Shown piece by piece: positions 7,614-17,018 of a stretch of DNA of 21,820 nt; the first letter of the stretch is position 1, and each line of letters opens with the position of its first letter. Origin of the DNA: an uncultured Caryophanales bacterium (GTDB taxonomy: Bacteria; Bacillota_I; Bacilli_A; RF39; UBA660); NCBI GenBank assembly GCA_947065955.1, contig CAMSXY010000005.1:1-21820 (forward strand), in the 5' to 3' direction. The position numbers were made by a program, and so were the translations under genes. The notes under the pieces are model-generated. The model saw nothing but the letters and a program-made list of their open reading frames with translations. It was not told where the DNA came from and made no database searches.

Positions 7614-9989
7614 ATGAATCTTTTTTCTCTATTAAAAAATGATTCCATTATTATTACGCCTTATGAAGAAAAGTTGCAGATTTTAAATCATAAGGAATTT
7701 CCATTCTTGAATAGTAAATTTTTAACGATGGAAGAATTTATGGAAAAAATGACGTTTTCGTATTCTAAAAAAGCTTTTGTTTATTTAGTACAAAAACACG
7801 AATTTCCCTGTGAAATTGTAGATATTATGTTGAAAAATATGAAATATGTAAATGAAGATCATAATTTTCATGGATTATATGATTACCAAAAAGAGTTGTT
7901 AGATCAAGGATTTGTAAAACAAAATCCTTCCTTTTTAAACTATATAAAAACAAAGAATATTTTTGTATATGGATATCCTCTTTTAAATAATTATCAAAAA
8001 AGTTTATTAAAAAGTTTAGAAACCACTTTGGTTTCTAAAGAACCTTTGAACTATACTCCGTCAGTTTACGAATTTGAAACAATTGAAGAAGAAGTTGATT
8101 TTATAGCTAACCAGATTGTGGATTTACTTCTAGAAGGAATCCCAGTTGAAAAAATTAAGCTTGGTCCTATTTTTCCTGAATATGAAAATGTACTCTTACG
8201 GACCTTTCAATTTTATAATCTTCCACTAGAAGTAAAGGCAGGAAATTTATATGGGACAAGCCCTGCTCGTTTCTTTTTAGAAAATTTATCCGATGGAATT
8301 GAAAATGCTTTCAAAAAACTAGAAGAAAATTTTGATAGAAAAGAGGAACGAATAGAAGATATTTTTAATCAAATTTTAGAGATTACTTCACAATATGTTT
8401 TTTGTGATGATATCTCCACAATAAAAAAAGTATTAACGTATGAATTTCAAAAAACTCCAATAAGAAATAAGGTAAAAAAATGTTTTATTGAAAGTATTCC
8501 AATAGGAAGAATAATAGAAGACGAATTTGTTTTTTTTCTGGGGTGTAATAAAGGTAACTTTCCTTCTATTGAAAAGGATGATGATTATTTTTCAGATGCG
8601 ATGAAGAAAAGAATTGGATTAGATACAAGTATTGAGAAAAATAAAAAGCAGAAAAAGTTTCTTCAAGAAAAAATTAGCTCTATTAAAAATCTTACAATAA
8701 CGTATAAGAAAAAAACAGCATTTAAAGAATATGTAAAATCGCCTATTTTGGATAATTTTATTATTCAAAAAGCCACCAATCGATATGATCATTCTCATCT
8801 AGCAAACCGACTTAAACTAGCTTCCTATTTAGATATAAAAAGAAAATATGGGGTAAAACCAAAAGATCTACAATTATTAAATGCTTACAAAATGGAGGAT
8901 TACCTTAGTTATCAAAATAATTTTACAGGAATAGTAAAAGAAGATTTGCATCAATTTTTAAATGATCATTGGACACTTTCTTATTCTAGTGTAGATACTT
9001 ACTATCGTTGTGGTTTTAGGTATTATGTGAATCATATTTTAAAATTAGGTTCTTATGAGGATACTTTTGCTATAAAAATTGGTAATATATTTCATTATGT
9101 TTTATCAGAAGCTTTGGATGGGAAAAAAAGTAGTCGAGAGTATGTGGAAAAATATTTAAAAGAAAAAGAGATTGTATTGGATGCAAAAGAACAATTTTTT
9201 TTGGAAAAATTAATTGAAACATTAGATTTTATAATAGGGGAGATTCATCATCAACAAAAATTTATCGGTTTTGAAAAATCTCTCTATGAGAGAAAAATAT
9301 CTTTAAATATTTCAGAAAAAATAACCTTTGTAGGAATTATAGATAAAATTTTATACGATACGATAGATGGAACGGATTATGTAGCTATTGTAGATTATAA
9401 AACGGGAAATCCAGATATTGATTTGAATAGAACGATTCATGGAATAAATATGCAATTACCTATTTATATGTATCTAACAAAAAACTTAAAAGAAAAAGTT
9501 GAAATCGCAGGGATTTACTTACAAAAAATTTTATTGAAAGAAGTCAGTAGAGATTGGAATAAATCACTAGAAACACAGAAACAAAACCAGTTAAAGTTAT
9601 GGGGATATAGTACAAGTGATGAAACTATTTTAGAAAAGTTTGATCATTCTTATGTAGATAGTAATGTGATTAAAGGAATGAAAAAAAGTTCAAAAGGATT
9701 TTATGCTTATAGCAAAGTTTTAAAAAAATCACAAATGGAACAGTTGAGTCTTCTTGCAGAAGAAAACATCAAAAAAGCTGCTATACAAATCGAGAATGGA
9801 AAATTTCATATTAATCCCAAAAAAATAGGATTTACCAATATTGGATGTGAATTTTGCTCTTTTAGAGATCTTTGTTATCAGAAGGAGAAAGATACCATTA
9901 TATTAAAAGAATACAAAAATTTGGAATTTTTAGGAGGTGAAGAGGATGCCAGTATGGACAGAGGAACAAAAACAAGCCATATCGCTTGA
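7614..9989 (+). CDS. addB: AddB-type (RexB-like) nuclease subunit of AddAB
   Basis: A 791-residue partner of AddA in the double-strand-break end-resection complex. The C-terminal half holds a PD-(D/E)XK nuclease: Asp577 in GIIDK and Asp594-Tyr-Lys596 in IVDYKTG, followed by QLPIYMYL. Four cysteines with AddB spacing (Cys466, then Cys745-x2-Cys748-x5-Cys754) are the signature of the 4Fe-4S cluster that clamps the nuclease. The middle contains the inactive-helicase motif FFLGCNKGNFP. Oddity: it is much shorter than Bacillus AddB (about 1160 residues) and has no N-terminal Walker A, so ATP use should rest on AddA. Start ATG 7614 is preceded by AGAAGGTG; the frame extends upstream without a better site. 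A TATAAT at 7587-7592 may be its -10 box, with a poor -35. It overlaps addA by 44 bases. Confidence 0.85.
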   Translation: MNLFSLLKNDSIIITPYEEKLQILNHKEFPFLNSKFLTMEEFMEKMTFSYSKKAFVYLVQKHEFPCEIVDIMLKNMKYVNEDHNFHGLYDYQKELLDQGFVKQNPSFLNYIKTKNIFVYGYPLLNNYQKSLLKSLETTLVSKEPLNYTPSVYEFETIEEEVDFIANQIVDLLLEGIPVEKIKLGPIFPEYENVLLRTFQFYNLPLEVKAGNLYGTSPARFFLENLSDGIENAFKKLEENFDRKEERIEDIFNQILEITSQYVFCDDISTIKKVLTYEFQKTPIRNKVKKCFIESIPIGRIIEDEFVFFLGCNKGNFPSIEKDDDYFSDAMKKRIGLDTSIEKNKKQKKFLQEKISSIKNLTITYKKKTAFKEYVKSPILDNFIIQKATNRYDHSHLANRLKLASYLDIKRKYGVKPKDLQLLNAYKMEDYLSYQNNFTGIVKEDLHQFLNDHWTLSYSSVDTYYRCGFRYYVNHILKLGSYEDTFAIKIGNIFHYVLSEALDGKKSSREYVEKYLKEKEIVLDAKEQFFLEKLIETLDFIIGEIHHQQKFIGFEKSLYERKISLNISEKITFVGIIDKILYDTIDGTDYVAIVDYKTGNPDIDLNRTIHGINMQLPIYMYLTKNLKEKVEIAGIYLQKILLKEVSRDWNKSLETQKQNQLKLWGYSTSDETILEKFDHSYVDSNVIKGMKKSSKGFYAYSKVLKKSQMEQLSLLAEENIKKAAIQIENGKFHINPKKIGFTNIGCEFCSFRDLCYQKEKDTIILKEYKNLEFLGGEEDASMDRGTKTSHIA

Positions 9990-12900
9990 AGGTAAAAATA
10001 TTATTGTAAGTGCAGGAGCAGGAAGTGGGAAAACAGCAGTCTTAACAAATCGAGTTCTTAGAAAACTAAAAAGTGGAGTTTCTATCCAACAACTTCTCAT
10101 TTTAACTTTTACAAATAAGGCTGCCTCCGAAATGAGAGAACGTATAAAAAAAATAGTGGAAGAAGAAAATTTAAAGGAACAATTGGATTATTTAGATAGT
10201 GCCTTTATTACTACTTTTGATAGTTTCACTTTGTTTCTTGTAAAAAAGTATCATTATCTACTTTCGATCCCTAAAAATATTTCAATAGCTGATTCTACTG
10301 TAATGGATTTAAGAAAAAAAGAAATTTTAGATCAAATTTTTTTATCTTTCTATAAAGAAAAAGATGAGAAATTTGAAAAATTAATATCTGATTTTTGTGT
10401 AAAAGACGATCAAGAAATAAAGGACGCCATTTTAACGATTTATCAGAAAATTACAATGAAACCAAACTATTTAGAGTATATAGATAACTATATGGATAAT
10501 TTTTATAATGAAGAACATATAGAAAATGTAATTCAAGAATATGAAGAATTGCTAAAAAATAAAAAAATATATATAGAAGAAATTTTAGAAGAACTTAAAT
10601 ATTTAGCAACAGGAGAGTATTATTACCAAATTGTTGATACATTAAAAAATTTTGTAGAGGCAAAGACATATGAAGAAATAAAGGCTTGCTTTCCATTAAA
10701 ACTTCCTATGGTACCAAGAAATAGTGAAAAAGAATTAATCGAAAAAAAGGAAGAACTTGTAAAAGCACTAGCTGTTATAGGAAATTATATTCCGTATGAT
10801 AATCTAGAACAGATTAAAGAAAGCCTCTATAAAACAAAAGATTATGTAAGTGTATTTTTACAATTAATTCAAAAATTGGATGAACAACTTTTAAATATGA
10901 AAAGGCAACAAAATATATATGAATTTCAAGATATTGCTTTGATGGGGCTTTCCCTTCTAAAAAAATTTCCAATGATTCAGGAAGAATTAAAGAAACAATT
11001 TCAAGAAATTATGATTGATGAATATCAAGATACGAATGATTTGCAAGAAGCATTTATTAAGCAAATATCAAGTCACAATGTATATATGGTAGGAGATATT
11101 AAACAATCTATTTATCGTTTCCGAAATGCTAATCCTCAAATTTTTAAAAATAAATACGATCAATATGCTAAAAAGAAGGATGGAATAAAAATTGATTTAA
11201 ACAAAAATTTTCGTTCCAGAAAAGAAGTAATAGAGGATATTAATACTCTATTTAATATGCTTATGGATGATGAGATAGGTGGAGCCAACTATGAAATAGA
11301 GCACCAGATGATCTTTGGAAATATGACTTATGAATCAGAAGAAAACAATCAAAATCACCATTTAGAATTGTATGAATATCCAAAGGATGACGCAAAAGGA
11401 TATAAAAAAGAAGAAATAGAAGCTTTTTTGATTGCAAATGATATAGAAAAAAGAATAAAAGAAAAAGAAAGTGTATTGGATAAGGATACAGGAAAATTAA
11501 AAACCGTTAACTATAATGACTTTGTTATTTTAATGGATCGTACTACAGACTTTACTTTATATAAAAAAATCTTTGAATATAAAAAAATTCCCCTTAGTAT
11601 AGAAAAAGACGAAAGTATTACAGAAGAAAAAGATATTATTGTTTTAAAGAATTTGTATCATTTGATTATTGAAATGAAGAATCATCCTTTTTCCAAAAGT
11701 TTTCGTTACTATTTTTTTAGTATTGGAAGAAGTTTTCTTTTTTCTTATAAAGATCAAGAGTTATTTGATATGTTTTTAAAAGAAGATTTTAAAGATAATG
11801 AATTGTATAAAAAAGTACAAAAAGTAAGCGAAAAAATATTAGGATTGACTAGTTATGAAATACTTCAAATGATTTTAGAAGAATTTTCTTTTTATGAAAA
11901 ATTAATTACCATTGGAGATATTTCAGAGTCCTTTGTACGTATTTCTTATTTTTTAGAACTTGCTCAAAACTTAGCAATCCAAGGATATGATCCCTTACTT
12001 TTTGATGAACACTTAAAAAAAATAGATCAGTCAAAATTCGAAATCCGAATCTCTTTAAATAAAGAAAGTCAAAACAGTGTAAAAATAATGACAATTCATA
12101 AATCTAAAGGACTCGAATATCCTATTTGTTACTATGCAGGCATTTACAAGGAATTTAATCAAGCGGACTTAAAGGAAAAGTTTTTATACGATTCCAAATA
12201 TGGAATTATTACTCCCTACTTTGAAGAAGGAATCTGTACAACAATTTATAAGGAACTTGTTAAAGATACATACCAAAAAGAAGAAATATCTGAAAAATTG
12301 CGACTTTTTTATGTAGCATTAACTAGAAGTCGGGAAAAAATGATTCTTGTCTTGCCAAAACTTGAAGAAACATCTCCTTTTAAAAAAGGAGCAAGACTAC
12401 GATGCCATTCTTTTTTAGATTTTTTAAAAATAATTTCTGAAAAGCTAGAACATTATCAAAAAAGCTTTGAAATAGAAAAATTAAATCTTTCAAAGGAATA
12501 TTTAAATTTTACACAAGAAACAGAAGAAATTGAATCAAACTTAAAAACTATAAAAGTAAAGGAATGGAAAAAAGAAGTTGATTATATAGAGGAAAAAAGT
12601 TTCTCTAAAAGTGGAAAGGAACTTTTAAAGAAAGAAGAACTTGAATTTATAGAGTTAGGAAAGTGGTTTCATGAGCAATTCGAATATATTGATTTTAAAA
12701 ATCCTCAAATAGAAGATCTTCCACTCTCAAAAAAGGATAAAGAATATTTATATCGATTTTTTGAACAACCAATTATAAAGGAAGGAAATTTTAAAAACGT
12801 GTTGCAAGAACACGAATTTATATATAAGGATGAAAATAAAAAATATCATGGTGTGATAGATCTCGTAATTGAAAAAGAAACAGAAGTAATTATTATTGAT

Positions 12901-13038
12901 TATAAATTAAAAAACATAATAGATGAGGCATATAAAAATCAGTTATTTGGATATAAAAAATACCTTGAATCAAAATTTAAAAAACCAGTAATAACTTATT
13001 TATACTCTATATTGACAAATCAAATGGTGGAAATATAA
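9946..13038 (+). CDS. addA: AddA helicase-nuclease
   Basis: A 1030-residue UvrD-family (SF1A) helicase with a C-terminal nuclease, the motor subunit of AddAB in recombinational repair. Seen in order: Q motif WTEEQKQAI (4-12), Walker A GAGSGKT (24-30, Lys29), Walker B IDEYQDT (Asp358-Glu359), motif III GDIKQSIYRFRNA, motif IV NFRSR, motif V IMTIHKSKGLEYP, motif VI RLFYVALTRSRE. The PD-(D/E)XK nuclease follows with Asp972 in GVIDL and Asp985-Tyr-Lys987 in IIIDYK. It is shorter than B. subtilis AddA (about 1230) but has every motif. ATG 9946 is 8 bases after a perfect AGGAGG located inside addB, which argues for coupled translation of the pair. Confidence 0.93.
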   Translation: MPVWTEEQKQAISLEGKNIIVSAGAGSGKTAVLTNRVLRKLKSGVSIQQLLILTFTNKAASEMRERIKKIVEEENLKEQLDYLDSAFITTFDSFTLFLVKKYHYLLSIPKNISIADSTVMDLRKKEILDQIFLSFYKEKDEKFEKLISDFCVKDDQEIKDAILTIYQKITMKPNYLEYIDNYMDNFYNEEHIENVIQEYEELLKNKKIYIEEILEELKYLATGEYYYQIVDTLKNFVEAKTYEEIKACFPLKLPMVPRNSEKELIEKKEELVKALAVIGNYIPYDNLEQIKESLYKTKDYVSVFLQLIQKLDEQLLNMKRQQNIYEFQDIALMGLSLLKKFPMIQEELKKQFQEIMIDEYQDTNDLQEAFIKQISSHNVYMVGDIKQSIYRFRNANPQIFKNKYDQYAKKKDGIKIDLNKNFRSRKEVIEDINTLFNMLMDDEIGGANYEIEHQMIFGNMTYESEENNQNHHLELYEYPKDDAKGYKKEEIEAFLIANDIEKRIKEKESVLDKDTGKLKTVNYNDFVILMDRTTDFTLYKKIFEYKKIPLSIEKDESITEEKDIIVLKNLYHLIIEMKNHPFSKSFRYYFFSIGRSFLFSYKDQELFDMFLKEDFKDNELYKKVQKVSEKILGLTSYEILQMILEEFSFYEKLITIGDISESFVRISYFLELAQNLAIQGYDPLLFDEHLKKIDQSKFEIRISLNKESQNSVKIMTIHKSKGLEYPICYYAGIYKEFNQADLKEKFLYDSKYGIITPYFEEGICTTIYKELVKDTYQKEEISEKLRLFYVALTRSREKMILVLPKLEETSPFKKGARLRCHSFLDFLKIISEKLEHYQKSFEIEKLNLSKEYLNFTQETEEIESNLKTIKVKEWKKEVDYIEEKSFSKSGKELLKKEELEFIELGKWFHEQFEYIDFKNPQIEDLPLSKKDKEYLYRFFEQPIIKEGNFKNVLQEHEFIYKDENKKYHGVIDLVIEKETEVIIIDYKLKNIIDEAYKNQLFGYKKYLESKFKKPVITYLYSILTNQMVEI

Positions 13039-13178
13039 AATTTTTTCAAAAAACGATTTCCTTATATCAGAAAATTTGTAGCCTCCGCACTATTCAAAGA
13101 AAGAAAAGTGAAAAATGTTATAAAAAAGAGAAAACTAACAAAATAGAGATTGCAGAATTTTATAGACAATTACAAATA
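13039..13178 (+). other. Gap between addA and the helicase gene, open in the helicase frame
   Basis: No terminator and no promoter are seen. The reading frame of the downstream helicase stays open through this whole stretch but contains no ATG, GTG or TTG. The codons nearest the annotated start read like protein (for example IAEFYRQLQ). Confidence 0.4.
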
Positions 13179-15191
13179 ATGAAAAAAGAATATGTATCCT
13201 ATTCTATCTATGAAACATTAAAACAAGAATTTCTTCCTTTATACAAAAAAACACCCTTTTTATTCTTTCAATTTCGAAAAGATTATAAAAATTTATACCA
13301 AAAAATACAGAATTTTAATATAGAATATTTAAAAAATAAAGAAAAGGAATGCAACGATTTTCTTTCTAATATTAAAGGCTATAGTCTGGATAAAGAACAA
13401 AGAGAAGTTGTCTTAAGTGAGGAAGAAAATACCCTTGTTATTGCAGGAGCAGGAAGCGGGAAAACGCTTACAATGCTTGCAAGAATGAAATATTTAATAG
13501 AAATTAAAAAAGTGCCGCCTTCTTCGATTCTTTGCATTTCCTTTACAAGAATGACAACCAAAAATTTAAGAGAAGAAATTGCAAAAGAAATAGGGAAAAA
13601 CATTGATGTATATACTTTTCATAAATTAGCATATACAATTATAGAGAAAAAGGAAAAAAAAGTTAAATTAATTCAGATGGGAGAGTTTGAGCAATTTTTA
13701 CATTCTTTTTTATATGAAAAAGTATTAGAAAATCCAAAAGCAATGAACCAAATATTGTATTATTTTTTCTATGTATCGGAAAATAGTATAGAGAATATTT
13801 TAGATGGAAAAAATAATACCTTTACATGTACAAAAGAACTTTGGATTTCTAATTATCTTTATTGGAATAATATACCTTTTGAATATAAAAAAATAGATCA
13901 GTGTTTTTACCTCGAATCATATCATATTTATATTAAATATTTTGAGTGGACCCAAGAAGCTTCTATAAAAAATAACGATTTTGAAAAAATAGAACTTTTT
14001 CGAAGAGAACATAAATATGAAAAATTTTACGAACTATATCCGCATGATTTTAAAGAAAATATGGTGGAAAACGTTTTGGAAAAAATTATGCAGGAAAATC
14101 ATATTCCAACTCTAAAAAAGAAAGAGGAAGAATTATATAAAAAAATGAAAGATGGGACAATACTATTATCTTCCTTAGAAAAAACGATGGCAACCTGCTT
14201 TCGACTTTGGAAATGTAATGGGATGACAATACATGATTTTGATAAATGGATAAAAAAGGAAGATCGAGAAGGTTACTTTTTCCGTATTTTATATATATTT
14301 TTTATAGAATATCAGTCGTATTTAAAAAGGGAGAAAAAGTTTGAATTCGATGATTTAATTATAGAAGCAATAAATATATTACAAAAAAATCCTATTGATT
14401 TTCCTTATCAATATATTCTAATTGATGAATTTCAGGATACTTCCTATATTCGATATCAATTAATTAAAGAAATTAAAAAAGTAACCAATGCTAAAATTTT
14501 AGTAGTGGGGGATGATTACCAATCTATTTATCGCTTTACAGGATGTGATCTTGACTTATTTTTAAATTTTGAAAAATATTTTGGTTTTACCAAAAAATTA
14601 AAAATTCAAAATACTTATCGCAATAGTCAAGAATTGATTCATATTGCAGGTTCTTTTATTCAAAAGAATAAAAAACAAATTTTTAAAAACTTATTTTCTT
14701 CAAAAAGTATAAAATATCCAATCAAAATATTTTATCATGATCAAAAAAAAGGAGAAGATTTTGAGCGTTTACTTCTTTCTTTAGAACAAGGAAAATATCT
14801 TGTTTTGGGAAGAAATCAAAAAGATATACAATTTTTATTAAAGAATAAAATGTTTCAGATACACAATGAAGAGATCATATATGAAAAAAGAAAAGATATT
14901 CATATGAAGTTTTTAACAGTTCATGCCTCAAAAGGATTAGAAGAAGAACATGTTATTTTATTAAACATGGAAGACAATATGAGTGGATTTCCGAACAAAA
15001 TGATAGATGATGAGGTAATAAAAAAAATTACAAGAATTAAAGAGTGTTTTCCTTATGCAGAAGAAAGAAGACTTTTTTATGTAGCTCTGACTAGGACAAA
15101 AAAGGATATTTATCTGTTTGTTAATCGTAAAAAACCTTCTATTTTTGTTCTAGAAATAAAAAAAAGTCCTCATGTTAAAATAATAAGATAA
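13179..15191 (+). CDS. UvrD/Rep-family DNA helicase, helicase IV-like
   Basis: A 670-residue SF1A helicase with all motifs: LDKEQREVV, Walker A GAGSGKT (Lys95), Walker B IDEFQDT (Asp416-Glu417), GDDYQSIYRFTG, TYRNSQELI, FLTVHASKGLE and RLFYVALTRTKKD. The GDDYQSIYRFTG...TYRN stretch, the unrelated first ~70 residues and the overall length resemble E. coli helicase IV more than UvrD or PcrA. There is no nuclease domain. It probably works in repair or recombination alongside AddAB, with which it appears co-transcribed (140-base gap, no terminator). Oddity: the ATG used has no ribosome site in the preceding 20 bases, and the frame is open upstream without a standard start, so the true N-terminus is uncertain. 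Confidence 0.85.
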   Translation: MKKEYVSYSIYETLKQEFLPLYKKTPFLFFQFRKDYKNLYQKIQNFNIEYLKNKEKECNDFLSNIKGYSLDKEQREVVLSEEENTLVIAGAGSGKTLTMLARMKYLIEIKKVPPSSILCISFTRMTTKNLREEIAKEIGKNIDVYTFHKLAYTIIEKKEKKVKLIQMGEFEQFLHSFLYEKVLENPKAMNQILYYFFYVSENSIENILDGKNNTFTCTKELWISNYLYWNNIPFEYKKIDQCFYLESYHIYIKYFEWTQEASIKNNDFEKIELFRREHKYEKFYELYPHDFKENMVENVLEKIMQENHIPTLKKKEEELYKKMKDGTILLSSLEKTMATCFRLWKCNGMTIHDFDKWIKKEDREGYFFRILYIFFIEYQSYLKREKKFEFDDLIIEAINILQKNPIDFPYQYILIDEFQDTSYIRYQLIKEIKKVTNAKILVVGDDYQSIYRFTGCDLDLFLNFEKYFGFTKKLKIQNTYRNSQELIHIAGSFIQKNKKQIFKNLFSSKSIKYPIKIFYHDQKKGEDFERLLLSLEQGKYLVLGRNQKDIQFLLKNKMFQIHNEEIIYEKRKDIHMKFLTVHASKGLEEEHVILLNMEDNMSGFPNKMIDDEVIKKITRIKECFPYAEERRLFYVALTRTKKDIYLFVNRKKPSIFVLEIKKSPHVKIIR

Positions 15192-15252
15192 GTACCCAGG
15201 ATTAAAGGCAATCGTTTAAATTGAAATTTTAAGGAAATACTATAGATGATGT

Positions 15253-15281
15253 TTGACAAAAAAGGAAAATAAGTCTATGAT
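15253..15281 (+). promoter_or_regulatory. asnS promoter
   Basis: Perfect TTGACA (15253-15258), 17-base spacer, TATGAT (15276-15281). Transcription would begin near 15288. This excludes the in-frame TTG 15253 and ATG 15277 as start codons. Confidence 0.8.
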
Positions 15282-15312
15282 TATATCAGATAAAAGGAGG
15301 CTTTTGGAAAGT

Positions 15313-16686
15313 ATGGATTTAAAAGAATTATGGGAAAATATAGAACAATATAAAGAAAAAGAGATCAAAATTGAAGGCTGGATTCGAAATCATAGAAAGC
15401 AAAAAGAGTTCGGATTTATTGATTTTAGTGATGGTACAAGCTTTAAACATTTACAAATTATTTATGACACAACTTTACAAAATTTTGACGAAGTATCTAG
15501 ATTACTTGTTGGATGTGCAATAGAAGTAAAGGGAATTCTTGTAAAATCCTCTGGGAATCAGGATGTAGAATTAAAAGCAAATTTAATAAAAATTGTTGGT
15601 GATTGTCCTGCTGATTACCCTATTCAGCCAAAAAGACATACTAGGGAATTTTTAAGAGAGGTAGCTTATTTAAGACCAAGAACCAATTTATTTCAAGCGA
15701 TATTTAAAATTCGTAGTGTTGCAGCACATGCCATTCATGAGTATTTCCAAACACATAATTATTTGTATGTACATACTCCCCTAATTACAACAGCAGACTG
15801 TGAAGGCAGTGATCAGATGTTTAAAATTACTTCTTTAAATATAGATCAATTACCTATGAAAGATGGACATGTTGATATGAGCAAAGATTTATTTGGAAAA
15901 CAAGCTTTTGTTACAGGAACAGGGCAATTACATGGAGAAGCTTTTGCGATGGCGTTTAAAAAGATTTATACTTTTGGACCAACCTTTCGAACAGAAAATT
16001 CCAATACGAAAACACATGCAAATGAATTTTGGATGATTGAGCCAGAAATTGCTTTTTGTGATTTGGAAGGTCTCATGAATATAGAAGAAGAAATGTTAAA
16101 GTTCGTAGTTAGTTATGTTTTACAAAATTGTAAAGATGAAATTGATTTTTGTGATCAATTTGTGGAAAAAGGTTTAAAGGAAAAACTAACAAATTTAGTT
16201 AATTCAAAATTTGTTAGAATTACACATCATGAAGCTGTAGATATACTAAAAAAAGCAGACGTAAAGTGGGAATTTTTGCCAGATTATGAAGAAGATATTG
16301 CAAAAGAACATGAAAGATACATTACAGAATATTTTAAGGTACCTGTATTTATAACAAATTGGCCTAAAGATATTAAAGCTTGGTATATGAAAACAAATGA
16401 AGATGGAAAGACAGTGGCTGCGGTAGACCTTGAAGTTCCTGGTGCAGGAGAGTTAATGGGAGGATCCCAACGTGAGGAAAATTACGAAAAATTAATAATG
16501 CGTGCAAAACAACAAGGTGTTGATATAGAGGCTGTGGACTGGTTTTGTAATTTAAGACGTTTTGGAGGTTGCTATCATTCTGGATTTGGTATGGGTTTTG
16601 AAAGACTTATTATCTATCTTACAGGAGTAGAAAATATTCGAGATGTCATTCCCTTTCCAAGGACACCAGGAAGCTGCGATTTCTAA
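15313..16686 (+). CDS. asnS: Asparaginyl-tRNA synthetase
   Basis: A 457-residue class IIb synthetase that charges tRNA-Asn with asparagine in the cytoplasm. The N-terminal ~100 residues are the OB-fold anticodon-binding domain (KIEGWIRNHRKQKEFGFIDFSDG). The catalytic domain shows motif 2 as FGPTFRTENSNTKTHANEFW and motif 3 as GFGMGFERLIIYLTG, ending VIPFPRTPGSCDF. The TENSNTKTHANEF stretch separates AsnRS from AspRS. Length is normal for bacteria. The start is ATG 15313, with AGGAGG at 15295-15300; the 12-base spacing is long, but the promoter position rules out earlier starts. No T-box leader is present. A strong terminator follows. Confidence 0.95.
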   Translation: MDLKELWENIEQYKEKEIKIEGWIRNHRKQKEFGFIDFSDGTSFKHLQIIYDTTLQNFDEVSRLLVGCAIEVKGILVKSSGNQDVELKANLIKIVGDCPADYPIQPKRHTREFLREVAYLRPRTNLFQAIFKIRSVAAHAIHEYFQTHNYLYVHTPLITTADCEGSDQMFKITSLNIDQLPMKDGHVDMSKDLFGKQAFVTGTGQLHGEAFAMAFKKIYTFGPTFRTENSNTKTHANEFWMIEPEIAFCDLEGLMNIEEEMLKFVVSYVLQNCKDEIDFCDQFVEKGLKEKLTNLVNSKFVRITHHEAVDILKKADVKWEFLPDYEEDIAKEHERYITEYFKVPVFITNWPKDIKAWYMKTNEDGKTVAAVDLEVPGAGELMGGSQREENYEKLIMRAKQQGVDIEAVDWFCNLRRFGGCYHSGFGMGFERLIIYLTGVENIRDVIPFPRTPGSCDF

Positions 16687-16696
16687 TAATCAAGTT

Positions 16697-16733
16697 AAAA
16701 AAATTTTTATCTAATTTAGATAAAAATTTTTTT
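16697..16733 (+). terminator. Rho-independent terminator of asnS
   Basis: A perfect 17-base-pair palindrome (16697-16713 with 16717-16733) with a 3-base loop. The descending arm ends in seven T. It begins 10 bases after the asnS stop. Confidence 0.9.
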
Positions 16734-16832
16734 ATTCTTCAAAAATGAAAAAATTAAAGTATTATAAATCATATAAATTATAAAAAATAGATTATAATTT
16801 TGACTACGTTGCAATAATAATTTTAATTTTAT

Positions 16833-16888
16833 ACTTTAAAATATAACAAAAAATGTTAACTTTAAGATAATTGAAAGAGGTGTATAAT
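16833..16888 (+). promoter_or_regulatory. Candidate activator-dependent promoter upstream of agrA
   Basis: A perfect TATAAT (16883-16888) lacks a recognisable -35. It is preceded by two 11-base direct repeats ACTTTAARATA (16833-16843 and 16859-16869) 26 bases apart, the second covering the -35 zone. A third, inverted ATACTTTAA lies at ~16754-16762. LytTR regulators bind paired direct repeats upstream of weak promoters, so this is a candidate autoregulatory site. The rest of 16734-16944 holds no gene I can see. Confidence 0.4.
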
Positions 16889-16944
16889 AAAGAAAAAACA
16901 TAGTATTCTTTTTTTAAAGATTGACAATATGTATTCAAAATTTG

Positions 16945-16973
16945 TTGTATTTTGTCGATTTATATGCTATTAT
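16945..16973 (+). promoter_or_regulatory. Candidate proximal promoter of agrA-agrC
   Basis: TTGTAT (16945-16950), 17 bases, TATTAT (16968-16973), with an extended -10 TGC just before it (16965-16967). Start site expected near 16980. The ribosome site AAGGG lies at 17008-17012. Confidence 0.55.
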
Positions 16974-17018
16974 ATATAGGATAATAGGAGACTGAAAAAA
17001 TAAGAAAAAGGGATTGTT

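Noticed and set aside
13179..15191. Pathway call as PcrA/UvrD main helicase
   Set aside because: Motifs around GDDYQSIYRF and the N-terminal extension fit helicase IV-like proteins better; only the UvrD superfamily assignment is safe.
15192..15312. T-box riboswitch in front of asnS
   Set aside because: Expected in many Firmicutes, but there is no conserved T-box sequence and no room: the promoter starts transcription about 25 bases before the start codon.
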